DNA of 64,000 bases from Staphylotrichum longicolle (GCA_019096155.1 JAHCVI010000003.1:1-64000); one strand, 5' to 3'. Shown: positions 10,991 to 23,197, counted from the first letter of the stretch. The notes: generated by a model not told the origin, from the sequence alone. Made by a program: numbers and translations.

Positions 10991-11607
10991 ACTTGCGTCA
11001 GCGAAAGACATGGGAGGCTTCGGACCGCATGAACATACGGTAGCCGGGTAGAGTTAGAGTAGCAGAACCTCCCTGACTCTGACAGAGAGCTGTCAAATAC
11101 ATCAGTGAGGATAGTTGGGTCATTGGAAGCCTGTATCTCAAACTACCACCCCCATCGTGAACTCATGATCCTTCGCGTCACCTGATGAGATGCCGTGGTT
11201 AGCCAACACACCGATGGCGTGGGAGAGTCCCCTCAACGACTGCCTTTCCTGGGGCCTGAACCGACAGGCGAAGATGTGTCTTGGATTACAGGAGAAGGTC
11301 GGTGTGACAGCTTTGATTGAGAAGATATTGACGCTTAACTTACTGACTGCGGCGTGAGTAGTCGTGTCGTCTCACAGCCACTCTTGTTGAGCTGCTCACT
11401 ATCCCCGCTTTGCAGAATCTCGCATTTCTCCTCCTCCGTCACACTTCATCGGGTTTCTCAATGAACTTCTCGGTTCTCAGAACCCACAGCTGGCTCGCCA
11501 GTTTGGTCAAGCCATGCCGAGTGAGAAACAAATCCTAATCCATTGAACAAGACGTGTTTAGACAGTAGTGATGTCTATTTCATTTACACATTATATGCGG
11601 CAGGTGT
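10991..11607. other. Intergenic between convergent genes
   Basis: Convergent 3' flanks lie here. No supported ORF, tRNA or repeat was seen. Confidence 0.5.
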
Positions 11608-14059
11608 TCAGCGAGGAAAACCGAGCAGCTCAGACGGCGTCCTCGCGCGGTTCCCGCCTGGACTCTGCGCCAGGGGCGGGGAAAGCGATCGCAAAGTCGG
11701 CGACACGTCTCGGCTACTGCGCCGAGGTGCATCTTCGTGACTCGGCACTGCCGACTCGCCGAGGTCAAAATCCCAGGCCGTGAAGCGGGGGTTGGGCGGC
11801 AACATGGGAGACCTGCTGGCCTCCTCTTTCCGCTTCTGCTCAAAAAGCTTTCGAAACCGGTTGGCGGCTGCGAATGAGCGGTTTAGCGATGCTCACCTCG
11901 TCACCGTGGAGGAGAATCGGTGGGACCAAAACCTACCGTTGGGCGCCGTCTCGACGACACAGCCTTTTGCGTCCTCGACCTCGCTGAACTGCACGGCAAG
12001 ATAGCGCAGGCCGGTAAAGAAGTCGTCTTCCGAGAGGAGGGGCGCAGATCTTTGCGACGTGAACGACGACCTGCTGGCCCTCGATCGCTCTCCGCCTTGT
12101 GATCGGGAGAACATCCCGGAAAACCGCCTCATTGTCCGCCCTAGCCCTGTTGGGCTCGGGGCGTTGCTGTGAAGCTCGTCTGTTGCTGCTGTGCTCTGGC
12201 TGTCTCGGTCGCCGCTGGCAAAGTCAAGATAGACAACGTGGGTGTGATCCCTTCCTCCCGTGCGCGTGGTGGGCACAAACCGGCGCAGTTCGCACTCAAC
12301 ATGGCGGTTCCTGTGTGGGCCGTTCGTCACGTTAAAAGAGAGGGAGTAACATCCCTCCTGGCTACTCCGACCACACCACATTTTGATATCTTGGCCCCAC
12401 GACTCGCGCCCGCTATGCCGCGTCTCAGTTCGGTCGGTCCAGATGACGTCGGTGTCAAAGGTGCCGGCGGTGACGAGATGTTTGTCCCGCACGTCGCTCT
12501 GGAAGACACGCCGCGCTTCGGCTGCTTCGGACGATACGAACTGGTACTCGGGGACTATGGTATCGTAGCTGCTGCCGTTGCCGCCACCCCGGAAGTCGGT
12601 CTCCGGCTTCCAGACAAGTTGATGTCCTTCGTCGTGGTCTTTTGGAATCGGGAAGCTCACATGGCTCGTCTTGCCTAGGGAGCTGTGAAGGGTTTCGGGA
12701 AATACGTCCTTTGGGACTGCAGGTCGCAAGGGATTGTCAGCAAAGAGAGCGCTTCTCCCAGCCGTGTTCACTGGCGGTTGATGTCGGGCACTCACGGACG
12801 TGTTCCAACACACCCGGCGGTCTTTCCGCCAACCATATCAGCTTTGGTCTCGCCCCTGACCGATCTACGCACCATTCTCTGAGCTTGACCTGGCCCTCCC
12901 GGCCAAGCGTAACATATACGGTCGCCTGATAAAACTCGGTTGGAGGGATGGAGCTGAATGGAGAGCGGGTTCCCTCGGACTGGCGCAGCATGGAGGGGCT
13001 TGCCGAGGGGAGGCTGGGCGTCGCCAAAGGCGTGGTGGCGTTGGAGGATGCCACAGTCCTCGCTATGCTCGGGCTCGGGTTAGCGACTGTCGAGATTGTC
13101 GGAGAGGCCGCCACCCAGTCCGGCTCCGATTGCAATGTCTCGATGCGTCTGGGCTGCGGCACGGTATAGTGTACGGACGGTCTTGTAGCGTTGAGGACGG
13201 CGTCGGACCGGCTCCTCACAGGGGCCGCCAGCCAGTCGATGGGCAGCGGCGGACGTGAGGATGTGGGTAGGCCGGCACGGGTGCAGAAGTCGTTCCACAC
13301 GCCGTACATCTCGGCATACACGCCGGACAAGTCGGGTTCGCGAGTGGGGCCTGCCAACATGAGCTGCACTGAGGCGCTCATCTCCCGCTCGTACCGATTG
13401 CTAATGGATCGCAGGCGCGCAAAGATGTTCTCAATCCATCTCGGGTCGTATCCTGGCGGCCCATGGGCGACACCGCCCCACGTTGATGTGGTCAGGGAGG
13501 TCGAGTTATTTGCGCGATTCCTGTGAGTTCAGATGGTTGGGTTAGTACATCTTGAGCGTCTCTGGTCTCGCTTTGCGAACCGCTGGTTGCCAATGAAACA
13601 GGTTTACGCGCACCGCATGGACGTCATTACAAAGAGGAGCAGCTTTCCCGTTTCGAGATCCAGGGCATCGCGCAGTTCCTTGGCCGTCTTGCCGTCAAAA
13701 GCGTATCGCCCCGTCTGCCATGTTACCTGCCAGTGGCCAAGCAGGCGGTTCGTGATGGACGCAGCCCGGTGCTCGGCCAAGAAATCCTTCTTCAAGGCCC
13801 GATACTTTTTGATGAAAACGTTGCACTCCTCAAGCTTGCGCACGAACGTTTCGTGTAGCTCCTCCGGCACGCCGCCGCCCCCGCCGCCGTCGATGGCGGT
13901 AATATCGGAGAAAACATTGGTAAGGTAGCGACACGTGTCGACAAGCTCCTGCACGCGTGCCGGGGCGCTCTCGTATTCGTCGGCAAAGGCTGTGTAGATG
14001 TCCTTGCACTTCACGATAACCTTGATAATGTCCTGGACGCCGACGCCGGGAGCGCTCAT
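11608..14059 (-). CDS. Protein with fungal STAND-type N-terminal domain, otherwise unknown
   Basis: Four exons (introns 13521-13607, 12717-12795, 11868-11936) join into an intact 738-residue frame. The first about 150 residues (VQDIIKVIVKCKDIYTAF, a helical region with ALKKDF, DGKTAKELRDAL) resemble the helical N-terminal domain found ahead of NACHT or ankyrin modules in fungal STAND/NLR-like proteins. Here no Walker A motif or repeat domain follows. The middle (about 200-320) is Ser/Pro/Thr-rich and probably disordered. A conserved-looking globular segment comes next (FYQATVYVTLGREGQVKLREW, then WKPETDFRG and CYSLSFNVTNG). The C-terminus is again Arg/Ser-rich. Many fungal genomes carry such orphan N-domain proteins, with no assigned function. 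No signal peptide or membrane segments are visible. Confidence 0.75.
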
Positions 14060-14938
14060 GACGGCATAACGGGAGTTTTATCTACATTCGTGGTGTTTCA
14101 GATGAGGGGAGATGCACAGATATGCCCACCGCCAGCATGGATTATTGGACACGGTTGGAACAAGCACCCGCCCGTGTCAGTTGACATGCAGCCCTGTCTG
14201 CACGCCTGAGGGGTTGGAAGGGTAAGGTACTACATAGGTACCTATCTGCCTGCCAGAACAAGACGGCCCGAAGCGTGGGAGAAATCCTGGTCTGCGAGAG
14301 TCCCGTTTGGGGAGAGACCGGGGGGCAGGGCCCGCCTCGCGCTTCGCGAAGCAGAATGCCCCATTTCAGCACGTGGGATCCCAATATGCACGTTCGCCGG
14401 CGGAGAGTACCAGTTCGGGGAAAGTTGCGGCTGAGAACAAAAATAACGGATCCTTTCCCCGCGTCCGTAAAAACCACCTTGGTCCAAACCGCGTGGCAAG
14501 CAGAACCGTTGGGGTGGGAAAAGCCCCGTCACATGGCGCTTGGATCCGCGCAAGGGCTCCCTCTACCCTGCAGCTTTTCCGTCCTTTGGTTCCAAAGAAC
14601 AATCTGACTAATGACCGAAGAGCTGAGCAAAGAAGGAGACGCAGCCTTGGTAAATTGGGGTGCCGAAATGGGCTTGGTGGTGTTGAGCGCTGAGGGCGAG
14701 CTCCAGAGCATCTGTTCATGGAGGCTGAGGTTCCAAGCGAGAGCCTCTACTGTGACCCATCTCACCCTCCCCTTCTCGCTCAAGCATTTCCAGACATGGC
14801 ATCGTTCTCTTGATATTTCCCAGGTTGCGGGCAACGCGAGTAGTAGAGCTTTCAACGTCCCCTGTCCTTTCCTTCTCGGAGAGCAAAGTCCCGAAGATCA
14901 CATTCCTTAACTGTCAGCCACGGTTCACCCCTGAGAGG
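14060..14938. promoter_or_regulatory. Divergent intergenic region
   Basis: The two starts diverge across about 880 bases, so both promoters are here. Overlapping open frames on both strands at 14240-14900 show no family content. No clear TATA element or operator repeat was identified. Confidence 0.4.
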
Positions 14939-17102
14939 ATGGGGTCGACGGTTTCACGGCCGCAGTTCCCGGAGAACCTAACAGTACGATCACCGCTGTT
15001 CACTTACAACACGACGAATTTGCGAAAAGGTTGTTTATTGACCCTGGTATCACAGACTCGGCGACAAAAGCGGCTCTTCATCCGCCGAGCCATCGATGCT
15101 TACGGCTTCCGATGGCTCGTCTTCGCCGTGGCAGCCAGTGGTTTCCTGACTGACTCGTGGAATTTTGTTTCCACAAACGTGATTCTCCCCTCGGTCGCTT
15201 TTGTCTATTGGCCTGAGGAACTTGGGCGCTCAGCATGGCGCGAGTCACTCATTAACTGCATGACTCTAGCCGGCTCGCTCATCGGCCAACTGCTATTTGG
15301 CTACCTTGCTGATAGTGAGTCACTGTTTTCTTTAGTTTCCCCGGTCAGATTCCCTCGGCCCCCTTAAAAGACTAACACACAAATCAGAGTATGGCCGAAC
15401 ACGGCTGTATGGCATCGAGCTTGTGATAGTTGCAGTCACAACCATAGCGCTCTCCGCAAGCTCGACCGGTTATGGAAATTCCATTGCTGTGCTCCCGTGG
15501 TTTGTATCGATGCGGTTTGTCATGGGCGTGGGTATAGGCGCAGAGGCACGAATCTCCTTTTCCGGTCAGAGTTGGCGGAATCTTGGTCTGACCTCGTCTT
15601 AGTATCCACTGTCCGCCTCCATATGCGTCGAGTAAGACCTTCACGGTCCACCTCATCTTGCGAAGCTCAACTAATACATCTCAGATGGGCCTCGACAAAA
15701 GCGAGAGCCAAGATGATGGTTGCCGTTTTCCTCATGCAACCCCTCGGCCAGTTCATGTCTCAGCTGGTCGCGTACGGCATCCTCCGCGGCTACAACAACA
15801 CGTATAACCTGCAGCAGTGTCACCATCCAGCAGACGGCGACGGCCAGTGCGGCAGAGTAGTTGACAGCATCTGGCGCTGGGTGGCCGGGGTGGGTGCCAT
15901 CCCCGCCCTCATTGCCATCTTCTTTCGTTTTCAAATTGAAGACCCCGGGTTGTACGATCTCGACGTCAAGGACGAGGGAGCCCGTGCCATTCGGAATACC
16001 CTGATGGTGTACCGCTACCGCCGCCTGCCAACTGAGATGCCTGACCAAGACTCCAGCGTGGAGATGGAGCAAGTCGGCCCTGATGGCGAGGAGTGCCCGC
16101 CAATGAATGGTAGAGATCTCCGACACGAACACGAGGAAGAACTTCCAGCGCAGTTCTCAAGAGCGGACATCAAAGATTACTTCTTCACTCAAGGAAACTG
16201 GCGCAGTCTCGCCGGCACATCCATGTGCTGGTTCCTCCTTGACATGTAAGTCTTTCCTGTACACTCACTCTCAGACCGTTTCTCCTGTGCTCCCAACCAT
16301 TGACACTCGCGACTGCAGTGCATTCTATGGTCTCGGGATGGGCAACCCTTCGACGCTGGCCAAGCTTTGGACATACAAGCCCGACGATAAGATACTTGGC
16401 GACGTGCCCAGCTGGAATCCCAACGCCGCACGGCCAGACGCGAGCATCTTTGACGCACTGCACGACAACGCCATACAGAACCTCACCACGGTCTGCATTG
16501 GGTCGCTAACTGGGTGTTTCGTCCTTCTCCTCATCATTGACTACGTCCCGCGGAAGCAGTTTCTTACGTACTCGTTCGTCTGGCTCGCCGTCCTGTTCTT
16601 CGTCACGGGTGGCAGCTTCTTCGCCGTGTTTCACAACGACTTCCACGCTGTCTCCATCGTTCTCGTCGCGCTGTGCCACTTCTCATTTAACCTCGGTCCC
16701 AACACGCTGACGTTCCTCATTCCCGCTGAGATCTTCCCCACGCGGTACCGTGCCACATGCCACGGTATCGCAGCCGCCGCCGGGAAGCTCGGCTCCGTCA
16801 TTGTGCAGGCGACGCTGCCAACATGGAAAATCAACGGCATGCGAGTGGCCGATCCCAACAGCAGCGGGCTCGGGTGGGTCTTCATCACGTACGGCTTTGT
16901 CATGGCCCTCGGAGCTGTTTTCGCGTGGGGCTGGATCCCAAGCTTGCAATATTACCGTGGCCTGGATGCCGCTGCAAGAGCGCCCGCCAGGGAAGGATTG
17001 AAGTTGCCGAGCAAGACACTCGAGGTGCTCGGCGAAGGCTTGGTGAGGGCAGAGGCGGACGGGGAGGTTATCGGTATGCGAAGAAGGATCCGGTCTTCTT
17101 AG
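14939..17102 (+). CDS. MFS transporter, phosphate:H+ symporter (PHO84/PhT) type
   Basis: Five exons (introns 15315-15387, 15546-15602, 15632-15684, 16246-16318) encode an intact 635-residue twelve-helix permease. Family signatures include GFLTDSWNFVSTNV in the first helix region, GQLLFGYLADKYGRTRLYG after intron 1, RFVMGVGIGAEYPLSA across intron 2, EWASTKARAKMM across intron 3, LLDIAFYGLGM across intron 4, and FLIPAEIFPTRYRATCHGI near the end. These match the fungal inorganic phosphate permease branch of the MFS. A long acidic cytoplasmic loop sits between helices 6 and 7. The predicted site is the plasma membrane, importing phosphate or a related anion. Intron 2 appears to have a GC donor. 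The start at 14939 leaves an N-tail of about 55 residues before the conserved core; its exact beginning is uncertain. Confidence 0.87.
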
Positions 17103-17695
17103 GTAGGTAGGCTGGCTACGTGAAGCACGAAAGACTTGAGTGGAGTTAAATAGATAATGCCCAGGATCCCCTTATCCCGGACTGCCGCGTAACGCCTGCC
17201 AGATTGGTCTTAGGGGCTGCAGCAGTTGCAGGACGGCATGGATCGAGACCAACCAAACCCAGGCACTGCATCTGCAAATCGTTTTGTTCCGATGCATCAA
17301 AGCTTGTCTACCAGTGCGGGGGTGTGGTATGGGTCCGAGGGAGACACTCTTCACCGAGCACGGTTTAGGCATGGTAGTTTGCTATCATCGAACGTGGGTG
17401 AGACGATTGGGCGAGATATGCCCTTCTTGGCAGGTCCCTGCTCAACCTTTACACAACGACGTGTCGGTTCAAGCTATTGCAGAGACCGATGGCGGAGGAG
17501 ATACCCTGACTGGAGGCAGGCACCGCAGGGCGCTCATGCACAGTATCGTAGAGCTTGAACAGGACTACGTTGCAAAAAGGGACCGAGGAACTACGCTCCA
17601 GCAGAAGATAAAAAGCCCAGCGTTTGCGCCCCAAGACGGACATCCAAGCAACCCCTCAACCACAACCCAACTCTATCCTCGGTCTTGTTGCTATC
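17103..17695. promoter_or_regulatory. Intergenic with upstream region of the nuclease gene
   Basis: About 590 bases separate two genes on the same strand. An A-rich GATAAAAAG element about 85 bases before the nuclease ATG may serve as its TATA-like box. No other supported feature. Confidence 0.35.
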
Positions 17696-18735
17696 ATGGC
17701 ACGACTGATTCCACTGCTCATGCTGGCGACCGCCATCCCTCAGGCCATGGCCTGGGGCGCAATGGCACACTATGCAGTCGCCTATGTAGCCACCAATTTC
17801 GTGACGACAAGCACCAAGACGTACTTGCAGAGCCTGCTCGGAGACACCTCGGCCGACTACCTTGCCAACGTGGCGAACTGGGCCGACTCGTACCGGTCCA
17901 CTACCGCCGGCGCGTTCAGCGCACCATTCCACTACATCGACGCTTTGGACAGCCCGCCCTCGAGCTGCGGTGTCAGCTTCTCCCGGGACTGCGGGAGCAG
18001 CGGCTGCATCGTCGGGGCCATCTCCAACTACACCAGCCGCCTCCTGACAACCTCGCTAGCGACCTCAGAGCGGCAAATCGCGGCCAAGATGCTGGTTCAC
18101 TTTCTCGGCGACATCGGACAGCCGCTGCACTGCGAGAACCTGGATGTTGGCGGCAACAGCATTGCGGTGACATACAGCGGCTCGTCCACCAACCTCCACA
18201 CCGTCTGGGACACCAAGATCCCTGAGCATATCTCTGGCGGCTCGTCGAAGTCGATTGCCAAGACCTGGGCTTCCAGTCTTACTTCAGGTATGTGCAAGAA
18301 GAACACCTTACTTCTCCGTGTGCAGAAACAGCTCGCAACAGTAGTCACTCACACTGTGACACCGGTAATCATAACAGAAATTAACACCGGAAGCTACAAG
18401 TCCTCTGCCACCGGGTGGGTTAGCGGCTTGAGCATTGCCAATGCGCAGAGCTCTGCGCTGATCTGGGCCTCGGAGAGCAATGCGCAGGTGTGCACCGTGG
18501 TGATGCCCGGTGGGGTTTCCGCTCTCCAGAGCGTGGATCTCTCTGGGGCTTACACCACGTCTGCCACACCGACGGTGAAGCTGCAAGTGGCAAAGCAGGG
18601 ATACCGGTGAGTAACTACACGTGTTTCATGGCTGGCACCTTGAGCTTGCGTCTGTTTGGGGATTTGCAGACTGACATGACGGTTCCTTGCTGTAGACTAG
18701 CCAAGTGGCTCGATGCCATCGTGGCTGCTATTTAG
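17696..18735 (+). CDS. Secreted S1/P1-type nuclease
   Basis: Three exons (introns 18288-18377 and 18607-18695) give 286 residues. A signal peptide of about 19 residues ends at QAMA, so the mature chain begins with WGAMAH. That tryptophan and the following histidine are the N-terminal zinc ligands typical of S1/P1 nucleases. Further metal-site segments are visible: NWADSYR, PFHYIDA, LVHFLGDIGQPLHCE and NLHTVWDTKI. The family uses three zinc ions to cleave single-stranded DNA and RNA and to remove 3' phosphates. Cysteines in the SCGVSFSRDCGSSGC region probably form the usual disulphides. The last coding exon is only 40 bases and encodes the C-terminal helix, so it is easily missed by automatic annotation. 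No indels were needed. Confidence 0.9.
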
Positions 18736-19602
18736 GGAGGGAGGCAAGGAGAAAGAGCTCTCGGGTGCGGTGGATTATTGGCTGGGTGCTGGCGCGTTGG
18801 GTTTGTTGCCAATGAAGGTTGATTCAACACGGAGGGATGTAAAGTCCGTCTCGCGATACACACTCCGAGAAGAACCGGGCACGGCCACCGTAGGCTGTGT
18901 GTACGAGATTTAGCCAACACTTAGACGAGATGTATTAAAGTCGGATTGATGGCGAATGGACAGCTACCCACCTGATCCAGTGCACCGCATCATACTGGCA
19001 TCGATTGTCGACCGCTTCCTGTCCCTCGGTTCCAGACTCCATCGGTAAGGTATCTCCCAGTTTGGTAGTCCTGCACTGATGCCTTTGACGGTTTTTCGAT
19101 TCGTCGCAGGAGCTCAGCCGGAACAACATAACAGCCGGCACGGGCGAGGCCACGAATGCCGGTACCAATGGCTTATCTCGGTTACTTCGCGAAGCAATCC
19201 CGTAACCGCTCATGGTCGGCGAGTCTCGTGCAAAGTCGGGTTCACTCGCCTTTGAAGGTACAGTGAAGGCTGAGGTGACCGCCCGGTCTAACTATTCATG
19301 TAGATCCTGCTTTTCATAAGGTAAGGTAGTTGTTCAACAACGTACTAAGAGAGCCATAGTCATTTTCGGCATACAAGGACAGGTCTTACGCCGGAAACGT
19401 CCCTCATTCAAGACGACCTCTAACTGTTTACATGGATACATTATGTTCGGACATGATTGATCATGGTGAAGAGGAGGCGACCAACACCCGTCCGAGATTT
19501 CAGGCCTGGGAGGTGAAAGCGTCATCCATGATGAACTATCCCCAAGGATCTCGTAAGAATCTCGGTAATTTCAGCTGCTCTCTTCTTGAAAATAATCAGG
19601 CC
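18736..19602. other. Intergenic region
   Basis: Part of a 1.9 kb gap without a confidently recognised gene. Short frames here have no family features. No repeat or RNA gene was seen. Confidence 0.45.
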
Positions 19603-20145
19603 TCAAACGAAAATGCATGATCTAGATCCCATATCCACATATTCATTCTCTGAAAAGACCTCGTCGTCAACACCCACTTTCTCAAAAGAGTTTGTATGGC
19701 CGTGCAGCTCCGTTAATATCATCGGATTGACTACGTCACCAGCCAGAGATGACTCTCGGACGCCAAAAGTGTCAACTCTCAAACCCTTCACTCGAGTGAG
19801 ACTTGTGATGCTGGGAACTGCAAAGACAAGTGGGTTGGACCGAGACTCAACTCCTTGGATGTACACTTGTTCACAGAGTGTTAGATACTCTCGGCTTTCC
19901 TTCCGAGTTATCATCGAATGTGAATCGCTAGCATAGTTACAATGCCAAAAGCACACATCCGTTGCTCTCGTATTCTGTTGGCCTGTTGCATCATCATCCC
20001 AGGCTGCCACCGGCTCCCAACGCACAAATACATGGCTTGAATGATACGGCGATGTGAAGTCGTGACATGTTGCCCTTTGGTACTTGATACAGTCCAACAA
20101 TAGCATCAGCAGCAAGCTTCGGGCTGGTGGTTGTGGGTGTCTCAC
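19603..20145 (-). CDS. Possible hypothetical protein
   Basis: An open frame of 180 codons with no recognised domain. The stretch after about residue 95 (LVFAVPSITSLTRVKGLRVD, FGVRESSLAGDV) has a plausibly protein-like composition. The first 30-40 residues do not, so a start or intron may lie inside. No signal peptide or membrane segment is evident. It could equally be a remnant or a chance frame within the long gap between the nuclease and the mannosyltransferase. Confidence 0.25.
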   Translation of the reverse strand: MRHPQPPARSLLLMLLLDCIKYQRATCHDFTSPYHSSHVFVRWEPVAAWDDDATGQQNTRATDVCFWHCNYASDSHSMITRKESREYLTLCEQVYIQGVESRSNPLVFAVPSITSLTRVKGLRVDTFGVRESSLAGDVVNPMILTELHGHTNSFEKVGVDDEVFSENEYVDMGSRSCIFV

Positions 20146-20637
20146 TCCTGACCTTGGCCATTTTCCGAGTCATGTCTTGGGTTTGCATCGTTTTTGGCCC
20201 CTGCATTCAAAGCAAGCCTGGGCAGGGACAGGCAACTTCCGTCTTCCGAGACTGCGTCGCTCAAAACAGCAAGCCGGGGCCACATCGTCCTCAGCCGCAA
20301 GCGGTCAGCCCCCCGTCTCAGACCTCCTCCCTTGCATCAGGAATTGAACTCTTCCCGCTAATGCAAGGGTACCCTTGATCGGGCCGTCATGTCCACTTTT
20401 AGGGCTCGCCGAACATTCCCATTCGCCGGATGGAAGGGGTTTCGCTGTGCTGACGTGCGTCCCAGGGTCCAGCTTGCTCGTGTTCGGATCCTTAATTCCC
20501 CCAGGCAGCCAGGTTAGTGTGCGAGCCAAAGTAGCGCTCCCGCTCGTTGTCCAATTTATCTCCTCCAGGACCCAAATGCGCATCACGTTAATGTCGGGCC
20601 GTTGCGTCACCAACGTGCCTTGCTCCGCAACGCCTAT
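20146..20637. promoter_or_regulatory. Upstream region of the mannosyltransferase gene
   Basis: This stretch should contain the promoter of the GT32 gene. The long reverse-strand frame that crosses it continues antisense to that gene and is judged a shadow. No distinct element was identified. Confidence 0.35.
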
Positions 20638-21992
20638 ATGATGTCGCACCATGAGGTAGCGAACTCGTCGCTGCCGGTGCAGCTTCTGCACCACATTACC
20701 CGCCGTCGGAACCGGGTCTACGGCGCCGTCGGCGTCGCATTTGTGCTCGTCGCCGCCGCCGTTTGGATCTATGGGGGTTTCGCCAAGGGCATAGATTTCA
20801 TCACCTCCATCCCGCGCCCGGCAGCCATCCCGCCAACGCACGCGACGCCGTTCCATTTCCCGGCAACACCGTCCGCGCCGTCGATTTTGCCGCCGGTACA
20901 GTCCGTCCCGGTTCATTTGCCACCGGCGGAATCCACATCGGCGCCAGATAGCGCGATCGCCGAGACGCACGGGGTGCAGGGCGCCAGCGCCTCCCAGACG
21001 CAGGCGCAGACACAGGCGCAGACACAGACGGCGTCCGAGACTCAGCAAACCGATGCATCGGACGCGTGGCGCCACTCGTCGCAGAGCCCTGCTGCGAATG
21101 TTAGCCATGGCATCCCGCCCTACATTTGGCAGATCATGCTGCCAAAGAAGGCATCCGACGACAAGTTCATCCCCAACTCCAAGAACCTCGAAGACACGCC
21201 CACTTGGCTCGCTATGAACACCGACTACGCATAGTAAGGAGGCCCTTCCCTATCTTCCCTCGGGACTTCATTGACTGTTTGCACAGCACCCTGGTGAGCG
21301 CAAAAGGAGGCGATGAGTTCGTCCAAAAACACTTCGGCGACCAGCCCCGAATCGTCGAAGCATACCACAATATGCCCAACGTCGGCATGAAGTCGGACCT
21401 CCTCCGCTACCTCATTCTGGGAGCCGTCGGAGGCGTCTACACCGACACCGATACCGTCGCACTCAAGCCGATCGACAAATGGGTGCCTGCCGAGCTCCGC
21501 GACAAGGTCTCGGTAGTCGTTGGCATCGAGTTCGACCGGCGCGACGGGCCCGGTTGGGCAGACATCATCCACTGGGTTCAATTTTGCCAGTGGACCATCG
21601 CAGCTGCGCCGGGCCACCCCGTGTTCCGGAAAATGGTCGCGCGTATTCTCCAGGCACTGGACGACCTGTCGGCCACGCACGAGGTCTCGTTCGACAAGCT
21701 CAAGCCGAGCAGCTTCGAGGTCATGAACTCGACGGGCCCGGCCGCGTGGAGCGAAGTGGTTTTCCAGCAGTTGCAGGAGTACGATCCGTCTCTCAAGGAA
21801 CACAAGGATCTCTCCTTCATGACGGAGCCGAGACTCATCGGCGACATTCTGGTCCTTACCATCGACGGGTTTGGCATGGGCCAGCCGCACTCAAATAGTA
21901 CGAAAGATCATGTCCCGGAGGCTGCCCTGGTGAAGCACCTCTTCAAGGGGTCGTGGAGAGGGGACAAGCGAAGGAACGGACAGGAAATTTGA
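20638..21992 (+). CDS. GT32-family alpha-1,6-mannosyltransferase (OCH1-like)
   Basis: Two exons (intron 21234-21286) encode 433 residues of type II membrane topology. A short cytoplasmic tail with RRR is followed by one membrane anchor at about residues 29-45. Next comes a Pro/Ala/Ser/Thr stem with a Gln-Thr repeat (QTQAQTQAQTQT), and the catalytic domain starts at IPPYIWQI. The GT32 core shows KSDLLRYLILGAVGGVYTD with the DxD-type TDTD metal site, the following ALKPIDKW, and a late GPAAWSEVVFQQL. OCH1-type enzymes start outer-chain N-glycan mannosylation in the Golgi from GDP-mannose. Other GT32 fungal paralogues act on lipids or other glycans, so OCH1 itself is not certain. Two consecutive ATGs are possible starts. 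The frame is clean. Confidence 0.85.
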
Positions 21993-22543
21993 TACATTTG
22001 TGTTTTGGGTTCCGTATATATCATGATCGACTCTGTACTATACGAATTGAACGGCACCTTTGGCTGCATCAGACTGCGCGACTTCGGGTCAGGGCAGGAT
22101 TGAGACCTTGGAACCTTGAGCAACCTTGCAACAGTGCGCTGCACCAGTCATGGCGGTGAGCAGCGAGCCGATCCTTGAGTGATGCGCTACTGGGAGCCGC
22201 ATCTCGTCAATCAAGGTGGCAAGAGTATCTTTGTGGAAAGGAACAGACTTCCCCATTAAGTCGTCGTCATTGCTTAGAGTTTGCCTGCGATTTCTTGTCT
22301 AGACCCGCAAGTCCTTTTTCGTCCAGGCAGCAGAGGAAAAGAAGCAGAATTCCTTACACGATTCCCACTCGCTGGACTTTACCTTCCGGAGAAGGTGGGT
22401 TTTATCCAGCTCTGGGAAACACGTTGAAGATCCAGGGACTGCTACCAAATGGTGAGATGATGACATCTAAACTACCAAACTGACGTTCGGTTCTCAGGGC
22501 CTTCAAGTTTCAAGCTACAAAGTAGTTATTACGAACCTCATGT
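21993..22543. other. Intergenic region
   Basis: Nothing recognised. Short frames only; no repeat, tRNA or strong promoter signal was seen. Confidence 0.45.
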
Positions 22544-23197
22544 TCATTTTCTATTTGCCCAAGGAGTCAACACTTGGCTGTACACTCGGCAGTGGTTCTC
22601 GGTTCTCAATAAACTGCTCAAACCAGCTGAGCACCTTATCCTGCTTCGTGTCATTGAGCCAAAGCTTCCAGCCGCTATTGAAGAGTGTGTTGCTGCCTCC
22701 CAAAGAGTCGTTGAAGAACGCTCCCTGATGCCGTGCCGAGGTTGTGCACATCGCTGAAACGCCCCTTGTGAGGAACCGGGGAGCCCAACATACATAGGAC
22801 CATGCTCCTCCTCAAGTAGCCATCCACATCCAAACAAGCTCATCGTCTGAATTATCGGCAAGGGTGGCTTTTCAGAACGGTCTGATGCGGTCGAGGTCGG
22901 AGTCGCCAGAGTGGAGGGCGGGAAGGAGAGCCGCAAGAGGTCGCCGAAGAGTTTCTTCCCGCCGCCACCAGATCGAAGTGAAACGCTGAGCTCAAAGGAA
23001 TTACAGTGCCGAGAGAGATCAAGAGTGAGATTTTGGACAGGGATCTGGTCTGAATGTGGGGCAGAGGAGTAGACGGCAACGAAGCAGTGCTGATCATTGA
23101 TGTCTTTTGACATTCCTTCTAACCCGGGGTTATCTATTCTTTCTCTGCGACCTGTCTTTCTCTGTTTGTTGTGTGCGTTGTTTTCAACTTGTTCCAC
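22544..23197 (-). CDS. Uncertain short gene
   Basis: A 217-codon open frame covers this span, but different parts look protein-like in different frames. The first third contains a segment starting MSKDINDQHCFVAVYSS that reads naturally. After about 22750 a second frame (GAFFNDSLGGSNTLFNSGWK, SWFEQFIEN) is more convincing. An intron or an indel between the two would reconcile them. No domain, signal peptide or membrane segment was recognised. It lies next to a pyrimidine-rich tract at 23200-23275 and may be a remnant. Confidence 0.25.
   Translation of the reverse strand: MEQVENNAHNKQRKTGRRERIDNPGLEGMSKDINDQHCFVAVYSSAPHSDQIPVQNLTLDLSRHCNSFELSVSLRSGGGGKKLFGDLLRLSFPPSTLATPTSTASDRSEKPPLPIIQTMSLFGCGWLLEEEHGPMYVGLPGSSQGAFQRCAQPRHGIRERSSTTLWEAATHSSIAAGSFGSMTRSRIRCSAGLSSLLRTENHCRVYSQVLTPWANRK

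Noticed and set aside
20305..21108. 267-codon reverse frame across the start of the GT32 gene
   Set aside because: Arg/Leu repeat composition is the complement of the Gln-Thr stem and GC-rich leader of the real gene.
21225..21890. 221-codon reverse frame in the GT32 catalytic exon
   Set aside because: Antisense to the DxD-containing catalytic domain, with no motif of its own.
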